From assembly GCA_016213345.1 (NCBI GenBank), contig JACRAO010000056.1, positions 1 through 10,686 on the forward strand: 10,686 nucleotides of DNA, given 5' to 3'. This document shows positions 6,587 through 10,686 of this stretch, in pieces. Under the pieces are notes generated by a model. It was not told the DNA's origin. It searched no databases and worked only from the letters and a program-made list of their open reading frames with translations. How positions within the stretch are numbered: position 1 is the stretch's first letter; each line of letters begins with the position of its first letter. Source of the DNA: Bdellovibrio sp. (GTDB taxonomy: Bacteria > Bdellovibrionota > UBA1018). The translations under genes and the position numbers were made by a program.

Positions 6587-7429
6587 ATGACAATGCAAAA
6601 ATTAAAAAATATCATACGTTATATCGCACCAAAAGTACTTTGGGACGGTGCTAGATTAGTAAGAATTCGTACAAATAATATACTTTTTAAGGCAAGGTGG
6701 GTTAAACATACCTATGAAGGTTATGAACTGAGCGTTTACATAAGCGATCCGATAGCAAAAGAGTGGTACGATAAATCTGACTGGAAAAACCAACCTGAAT
6801 ATAGTTTACTTAAAAAGCACCAACTAAAGTCTGGATCAACAATCTTTGACCTAGGTGCACATCAAGGAGTTATCGCCTGTATACTTGGAAACATAATCGG
6901 CAACAATGGGCAAATCATTGCAGTAGAAGCAAATCCTAAAAATGTAGAAATTGCAAAAAAAAACATCAACGCAAACAAACTAGCAGAGGTTATCTTTCCT
7001 ATTCATGCGGCTGTTGCTGCACATAATGGATTTCTTTTTTTTAATGAAAATTTCAATGGACAAGTGTGCAATAATGGAAACAGGTTAGGTAAAACACAAG
7101 TCCCTGCTATCGCTATTGATAGTTTAACAGAAAAATATGGTAGACCAGACATTGTCGTAATAGATATTGAGGGCTACGAGTGCTCAGCCCTAAATGGTGC
7201 TACTCAAACATTAAAATTTTTGCCAGATTTTTTTATAGAAGTCCACTCACACCAAGAATTGAGCAAATACGGTGGTTCTGTTTCGCAGTTGTTAAATTTT
7301 TTTCCAGATGATAAATTTGAAATTTTGCTATGGAATTATGATAAATCTTCTGGATTTGTTCAAAAAAAGGATTTCAATCTAAATACTAAAAAACCATTTT
7401 CTCTTTTAGCATTAGCTCGTTACAATTAA
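6587..7429 (+). CDS. FkbM-family SAM-dependent methyltransferase
   Basis: This 280-residue protein has the FkbM core: SAM-binding motif T-I-F-D88-L-G-A-H-Q-G94, I-A-V-E-A-N-P with the ribose-binding Glu, and P187-D-I-V-V-I-D193-I-E195-G-Y-E198-x-x-A-L-x-G, the family's diagnostic motif, then FFIEVHSH. FkbM proteins usually O-methylate sugars or polyketides; next to a flippase, a role in capping or decorating a surface glycan is likely but inferred. The start could be ATG 6587 or ATG 6593; neither has a clear Shine-Dalgarno. The gene lies almost exactly between repeat A (ends 6575) and repeat B' (starts 7428), and its stop codon overlaps the first bases of B'. That arrangement suggests it was inserted or kept within a duplicated junction. 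Confidence 0.9.
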   Translation: MTMQKLKNIIRYIAPKVLWDGARLVRIRTNNILFKARWVKHTYEGYELSVYISDPIAKEWYDKSDWKNQPEYSLLKKHQLKSGSTIFDLGAHQGVIACILGNIIGNNGQIIAVEANPKNVEIAKKNINANKLAEVIFPIHAAVAAHNGFLFFNENFNGQVCNNGNRLGKTQVPAIAIDSLTEKYGRPDIVVIDIEGYECSALNGATQTLKFLPDFFIEVHSHQELSKYGGSVSQLLNFFPDDKFEILLWNYDKSSGFVQKKDFNLNTKKPFSLLALARYN

Positions 7430-7488
7430 CAGATAAGATGACGACCATTAATCCACTCTAGATTAAATATAGTTTATTCAATGCGTTA
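7428..7488 (+). pseudogene. Nonsense-mutated remnant of the flippase gene start (repeat B')
   Basis: These 61 bases match 8336-8396, the start of the intact flippase gene, at 56 of 61 positions. From ATG 7438 it reads MTTINPL, then a stop (TAG at 7459-7461, where the intact copy has TGG), then IKYSLFNAL and another stop. The similarity ends at 7488. It is a 5' fragment only; the remaining 400 or so codons are absent. Confidence 0.9.
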
Positions 7489-7502
7489 TAAATTGGCTTA
7501 AC

Positions 7503-7916
7503 TTAAACTTTACAAATAATTTTTGTGATGAACTGGCGAGCAGTCACTACAGAGAGGTTTGGTAATTTCTTTACTTTAAGAAGTGCTTTATCGCCTGTGA
7601 CTAGATATTCTGCTTGTCCAGCAAGAGCTGCTGCAATAAATTGGTCATCGTCAGGGTCAGAACACAGTTGACGCATAAGATGCACAGGCGTGACAAAGTG
7701 GGCATGGATTTGAATATAATTAAGCATTCTCTCTATATCAAATCCAGGATATTTCTTATCTAATTCAGCGAGTGTTTGGCGATATTCATCAAATATTTCT
7801 GAAGTAACCACAAGGCAATATTGTTCCTGTTGCCAAGCTTTCAAAATAAAAGCAGGGGGACCGCTGTTCCAAAAAATACCAGAAGCAAGAATATTGGTAT
7901 CCAAAACAACGTTCAT
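7503..7916 (-). CDS. PIN-domain ribonuclease toxin
   Basis: This 137-residue protein is a PIN domain from end to end: L-D6-T-N-I, then E40 and E44 in SEIFDEY, D87-P-D-D-D91-Q-F-I, and V-T-G-D109-K-A-L-L. These supply the acidic cluster that binds the metal in VapC-like RNases. The wording of the motifs fits the COG1569 'putative toxin, PIN family' group. It would cleave RNA when not held by its antitoxin. Its ATG overlaps the stop of the AbrB-type gene by 4 bp (7913-7916), so the pair is one transcription unit. The target RNA is unknown. Confidence 0.9.
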   Translation of the reverse strand: MNVVLDTNILASGIFWNSGPPAFILKAWQQEQYCLVVTSEIFDEYRQTLAELDKKYPGFDIERMLNYIQIHAHFVTPVHLMRQLCSDPDDDQFIAAALAGQAEYLVTGDKALLKVKKLPNLSVVTARQFITKIICKV

Positions 7917-8185
7917 CGATATTTTTTTCTACGAGCTTTACTGATTGCCTGTTTAATATCAGATTTTTTCATCCCAACCTTCCTGGCATGGGCTCTGGTC
8001 TCGACAAGCAAGGCCTCAAATTCTTCCGACTCTGGGAGTTCAATTAACTTAATAAGAACAGCATTGTCCTTTTCACTGGCGCTAACAACAAACTCATCTC
8101 CTGATTTAAAACCCAATTTGTCTCGGATAATTTCAGGAATAACCAACTGTCCCTTTGATGAAAGCTTAGTTGTGCCAATAACCAT
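7913..8185 (-). CDS. AbrB/MazE-type antitoxin of the PIN module
   Basis: This 90-residue protein has an N-terminal swapped-hairpin DNA-binding domain (TKLSSKGQLVIPEIIRDKLG, about 6-25, then F-K-S-G-D-E-F), and a basic C-terminal tail ending in ARRKKYR that likely binds the toxin. It should neutralise the PIN RNase and repress its own operon. AGGAG lies 9 nt upstream of ATG 8185, and a palindromic operator overlaps the promoter. The module lies between the two copies of repeats A/B and reads against its neighbours, consistent with later acquisition. Confidence 0.9.
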   Translation of the reverse strand: MVIGTTKLSSKGQLVIPEIIRDKLGFKSGDEFVVSASEKDNAVLIKLIELPESEEFEALLVETRAHARKVGMKKSDIKQAISKARRKKYR

Positions 8186-8202
8186 AGCGAAAATCTCCTA
8201 AT

Positions 8203-8221
8203 TCTTACTAGTAAGATTATA
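8203..8221 (-). promoter_or_regulatory. Promoter-operator of the AbrB/PIN operon
   Basis: On the minus strand a perfect -10 TATAAT (8216-8221) abuts the 14-bp palindrome TCTTACTAGTAAGA (8203-8216), and the transcription start would fall inside the palindrome. A second TATAAT lies at 8225-8230. The -35 is weak (TTGATT at 8237-8242, spacer 15). This is the usual arrangement for autorepression by an antitoxin. Confidence 0.6.
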
Positions 8222-8284
8222 ACAATTATACTTTAAAATCAAGACCTATGAATTGATTCTGCGCAATATCTCAGTTAAAAGGAC

Positions 8285-8331
8285 AGAAAAAATAAAACAA
8301 ATAGACAATTAAATCTCATTGTGTCATTTTC
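8285..8331 (+). repeat. Direct repeat A, copy 2
   Basis: Matches 6529-6575 at 46 of 47 bases, including the last tatA codons and stop, although no tatA gene precedes it here. CTCAGTTAAAAG just upstream (8271-8282) resembles CTCAGTTCAAAAG inside tatA (6448-6460), perhaps a further scrap of the gene; this last match is weak. Confidence 0.95.
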
Positions 8332-8335
8332 TACA

Positions 8336-8396
8336 AAAAGATAAAATGACGACCATTAAACCACTCTGGATTAAATATAGTTTATTCAATACGTTA
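8336..8396 (+). repeat. Direct repeat B, intact copy at the flippase start
   Basis: Matches 7428-7488 at 56 of 61 bases. It follows repeat A copy 2 after only 4 bases, so here the tatA end and the flippase start are fused in what is probably the older junction. It contains the start codon 8346 and the first 17 codons of the flippase. Confidence 0.95.
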
Positions 8397-9641
8397 GAAC
8401 TAGTTCTAACACGCGCTGGAGATACATTCATTAGTTTAATATTACTTTGGTTTTTACCTATAGAGCTGTTCTCTAAATTTTCTATTGCACAGGCTTTTAT
8501 TGCTCCATTACTATTGTTTTATATCGCCCCAGAAACAATCCTATATAAAGTATATAACACATGGATACAAGACACACAGGAAAGTTTTCAATCCAAGATT
8601 TTAGCTTTAAGAAGTTTTAGCTGGTTAAAAGGATTAATAACTTTATTTTTAGCTATTGTGCTATCTTTTGTCGTGCCATTAAATGAACACAAATTACACA
8701 CTTTTATTATTTTTATTTGGGCGTTTGCTCTACACACTTCTGCACATCTGTATAGCACTGATAGAGAATTTCTGAGATTAGCACTTAAATTTGGAGAATT
8801 AAACTTTATTACCTGTTACCAGAAACTTGTGTTTATAATGGGCACCTTACTCTGTGTGTTGGTATTTAATAAAAATATCATTTCATTTGCTATTATGGGA
8901 GTTTTTGCTGCAATTTCTTCGGCTTTAATAGCAAAGTATATTGTTGATAAAAATTTATTTATAAAACAATCATACAAAAAACAGAATTTGAAACAAAAAT
9001 CAAAAATCATTTTTGAAATAGTAAAAAGTTTCTCTTTTTGGCAACACCTTTCAGGCATAATACAAAACTGGGTACAAACAATGGATTTGTTTGTTTTAGG
9101 CATTTTTGGATTTCCCATTAGAACTGTTGGTTTATATGCAGCTATCCTTAAGCTTGCAAATTTTTCTTATATGATTCCTATGACACTTTCAAATACTTTT
9201 TTAGTTTGGATTGGTAGAAGATCAAAAGAAGCTTTAGAACAAGAAAAAAAAATCTTATCTCGCGGAACGGTATGGCTAATAATGACAAATATTTTACAAT
9301 TTTTTCTCTTCTTAATACTTGCACCGTTTATTATCAAAATTTTCTCACACGGCAGGTGGTCGGGTGAAGAACAAAGCCTTATGTTCAATTGGATAAAATG
9401 GATTTTAGGAGGAGCAGTTTTGTTTAGCTCATGTTTTCTATTTTCATCGTGGCTAATGGTTAGAGATAATGTTTATAAGGTTTTTATCAAAATTTATCTG
9501 CCATGGGGGGTTGCGTCATTGGTCGTTTATTCTTCTGCTGCTTATTTTGGGGGGTTAAAATGGGTAGCTATAGCTAACGTACCAGTAGCACTCATTTTTT
9601 GTGTTAACCTATTAAGAATACGCCATATTGAATCCAATTGA
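8346..9641 (+). CDS. Multi-pass membrane protein, Wzx/MATE-like polysaccharide flippase candidate
   Basis: This protein of 431 residues from ATG 8346 consists of about ten to twelve hydrophobic segments joined by short basic loops. The stretch D-L-F-V-L-G-I-F with GLYAAILKLANFSYMIPMT in the second half matches the pattern of the MOP superfamily (Wzx/RfbX). Such proteins move lipid-linked glycan repeat units across the inner membrane. Its length is typical. The identification rests on topology and this motif, so a different exporter is possible. An in-frame TTG at 8319 would add nine residues, but ATG 8346 is conserved in the remnant copy at 7438. Only a weak A-rich ribosome site is visible. 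It follows fkbM in the ancestral order and precedes hpt by 36 bp. Confidence 0.75.
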   Translation: MTTIKPLWIKYSLFNTLELVLTRAGDTFISLILLWFLPIELFSKFSIAQAFIAPLLLFYIAPETILYKVYNTWIQDTQESFQSKILALRSFSWLKGLITLFLAIVLSFVVPLNEHKLHTFIIFIWAFALHTSAHLYSTDREFLRLALKFGELNFITCYQKLVFIMGTLLCVLVFNKNIISFAIMGVFAAISSALIAKYIVDKNLFIKQSYKKQNLKQKSKIIFEIVKSFSFWQHLSGIIQNWVQTMDLFVLGIFGFPIRTVGLYAAILKLANFSYMIPMTLSNTFLVWIGRRSKEALEQEKKILSRGTVWLIMTNILQFFLFLILAPFIIKIFSHGRWSGEEQSLMFNWIKWILGGAVLFSSCFLFSSWLMVRDNVYKVFIKIYLPWGVASLVVYSSAAYFGGLKWVAIANVPVALIFCVNLLRIRHIESN

Positions 9642-9677
9642 AAAACCGGCTCTAATGTGTTTTAACTGATTTATAAG

Positions 9678-10226
9678 ATGGGAACTATTAGCCAGCTTGA
9701 TGAAAAGAATTTTACAAAGTATTTAAATAGACATGAGATTGATGCCATTGTTCAATCCTTGGCTAATCAAATCAATAGAGACTACGAGGGCAAATCTCTG
9801 ATTTTAGTCACTGTCCTGAAGGGTGCCATTGTCTTTATTTCAGATTTTATCAGGCATCTTAAGCTTAATACAGAAGTTGAGTTTGTAAGACTCTCAAGTT
9901 ACGGCAAGGCACTTACTTCTAGCGGAACTGTCACTATAATCAAAGACATTCAGACCGATATTCGTGGCAAGCATGTTTTAATTGTCGAAGAAATCATTGA
10001 CAGTGGTCGCACGCTAAAATTTCTCTATGAAAGAATAAAAAATGCAAACCCAGCTTCTATTGAAATAGCAACTCTGCTGGACAAGACTTCAAAACGCGTC
10101 GTAGAAGTCCCGGTAAAATACACAGGCCGTGTAATAGATGACCAATTTCTTGTGGGTTATGGCCTAGACCTAGAAGAACGCTGCCGAAACCTACCTGATA
10201 TTTATTATCTAAAATATCCCAATTAA
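9678..10226 (+). CDS. hpt: Hypoxanthine phosphoribosyltransferase
   Basis: This 182-residue enzyme makes IMP (and often GMP) from hypoxanthine or guanine and PRPP in purine salvage, in the cytoplasm. Motifs in order: L47-K-G-A50 (pyrophosphate loop), S74-Y-G76 (flexible loop), V-L-I-V-E104-E105-I-I-D108-S-G-R-T112 (PRPP-binding motif), V159-G-Y-G162-L-D164, and R170-N-L-P-D174. The PRPP motif has Glu at 105 where most members have Asp, a conservative change. No clear Shine-Dalgarno precedes ATG 9678. The gap of 36 bp to the flippase gene may allow cotranscription. Confidence 0.93.
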   Translation: MGTISQLDEKNFTKYLNRHEIDAIVQSLANQINRDYEGKSLILVTVLKGAIVFISDFIRHLKLNTEVEFVRLSSYGKALTSSGTVTIIKDIQTDIRGKHVLIVEEIIDSGRTLKFLYERIKNANPASIEIATLLDKTSKRVVEVPVKYTGRVIDDQFLVGYGLDLEERCRNLPDIYYLKYPN

Positions 10227-10274
10227 CCAAAGGGACATCGGTTTATATAATAATTTCAAATAGTTACATTAAAA

Positions 10275-10313
10275 AAACTTGCCACTAATAGTGTAAACCA
10301 ATAGGTTAAGTTT
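10275..10313. repeat. Nested inverted repeats between hpt and brnT
   Basis: AAACTT (10275-10280) pairs with AAGTTT (10308-10313), enclosing CACTA-A-TAGTG (10283-10293) and AACC-AATA-GGTT (10296-10307). A run of seven A's (10271-10277) means that on the minus strand the stem would be followed by U's, terminator-like for transcripts from the right. The role on the plus strand is unclear. Confidence 0.35.
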
Positions 10314-10333
10314 GAGTAAATAGTTTCTTTGTC

Positions 10334-10361
10334 TTGACTGTAAGTATAAAGTATGTACAAT
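10334..10361 (+). promoter_or_regulatory. brnTA promoter, leaderless arrangement
   Basis: TTGACT (10334-10339), a 16-bp spacer, and TACAAT (10356-10361). The expected transcription start is about 10368, directly before the GTG start of brnT at 10369. Two AGTAT repeats (10343-10347 and 10350-10354) lie in the spacer and might be contacts for a BrnA-type repressor. Confidence 0.6.
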
Positions 10362-10368
10362 AAAAACT

Positions 10369-10650
10369 GTGCATATTGAGTGGGATTCTGCCAAAAATAA
10401 GTTGAATATTAGAAAGCACGGAATTTCATTCGAAGAAGCTCAGACGGTATTTTTTGATCCACTAACTCAAGTTGCCAGCGATCTCTATCATTCAGAAAAA
10501 GAGTCTAGATTTTTGGCAATTGGTTATAGTTCATTTCATAGGTTATTGATTGTGGTTCATTGTTTCTACACAAATGACGAAGTGGTTCGAATTATTAGTG
10601 CAAGACAGGTAACACGAAATGAGAAAAAACAATATGAGGAGGGTTTATGA
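10369..10650 (+). CDS. brnT: BrnT-family (DUF497) toxin
   Basis: This 93-residue protein has the full BrnT pattern: H-I-E-W5-D6-x-x-K, N-x-R-K-H17-G18-I-S-F-E-E-A, V-F-x-D-P, the HSEKESR segment, A-I-G-x-S, and V-V-R-I-I-S-A-R-Q-V-T-x-x-E-x-x-x-Y near the end. In characterised cases (Brucella) BrnT is a RelE-like ribonuclease that slows translation and is neutralised by BrnA, which also represses the operon. The start is GTG 10369, matching the conserved N-terminus, with no ribosome site upstream. The stop overlaps the next ATG (ATGA), as usual for brnT-brnA. Confidence 0.93.
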   Translation: MHIEWDSAKNKLNIRKHGISFEEAQTVFFDPLTQVASDLYHSEKESRFLAIGYSSFHRLLIVVHCFYTNDEVVRIISARQVTRNEKKQYEEGL

Positions 10651-10686
10651 AAGAAAATTACAATCTTAAAAAATTAAAGTGGAAAC
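10647..10686 (+). CDS. brnA: BrnA-like antitoxin, first 13 codons only
   Basis: ATG 10647 overlaps the brnT stop and has a very strong ribosome site GAGGAGGG (10636-10643). The visible peptide MKENYNLKKLKWK resembles the start of BrnA proteins (E-x-D/N-L-x-K-L/A-K). The rest lies outside the window. The call rests mainly on position after brnT. Confidence 0.75.
   Translation, partial: MKENYNLKKLKWK

Noticed and set aside
7821..8201. Plus-strand open frame of 126 codons over the AbrB/PIN genes
   Set aside because: It is antisense to both well-supported toxin-antitoxin genes and has no recognisable domain.
8319..8345. TTG start giving a nine-residue longer flippase
   Set aside because: It lies in repeat A, which is the tatA 3' flank, and ATG 8346 is the start shared with the remnant at 7438.

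Overview
This is an A+T-rich bacterial window. A parvulin-type peptidyl-prolyl isomerase with a Sec signal, a TatA translocase subunit and a Wzx-type flippase candidate suggest a diderm (Gram-negative) bacterium. Nothing here fixes the phylum. A Bdellovibrio-like or other delta-type lineage is only a guess.

Layout. Positions 1-2819 hold a tight plus-strand operon: the 3' part of an RlmI-like rRNA methyltransferase, a DUF1704 'QEGLA' protein with an HExxxH metallopeptidase motif, and a secreted PpiC/SurA-like isomerase whose start overlaps the preceding stop. A 201-bp gap (2820-3020) carries a strong extended -10 promoter and a 12-bp direct repeat. It drives a membrane-anchored protein (3021-4298) with the layout of a NodB polysaccharide deacetylase, but with the metal and catalytic residues replaced. 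Convergent to it is a minus-strand AAA_14/DUF4143 ATPase (4305-5513). Its upstream region has a 15-bp palindrome and a C8 tract inside a GC-rich inverted repeat. A minus-strand small-molecule-type methyltransferase (5603-6190) is divergent from tatA (6306-6539).

Positions 6529-8396 are the most rearranged part. A 47-bp sequence covering the tatA 3' end (A) and a 61-bp sequence covering the start of a flippase gene (B) are each present twice. At 8285-8396 they lie side by side. At 6529-7488 they flank an fkbM-type methyltransferase almost exactly, and there the flippase start carries a nonsense mutation. Between the two copies sits a minus-strand AbrB/PIN toxin-antitoxin module with its own promoter-operator. 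The intact flippase gene (8346-9641), hypoxanthine phosphoribosyltransferase (9678-10226), and a brnT toxin with the first codons of brnA (10369-10686) close the window.

How it fits together. The left part is housekeeping (ribosome modification, envelope protein folding). The middle looks like a surface-glycan locus (FkbM methyltransferase, flippase, perhaps the deacetylase-like protein) reshaped by duplication and by acquisition of toxin-antitoxin modules. Two genes, tatA and brnT, have good promoters placed so close to the start codon that their mRNAs would be leaderless or nearly so. There is no gene-free stretch over 300 bases. I saw no tRNA, rRNA, CRISPR array, transposase or replication origin.
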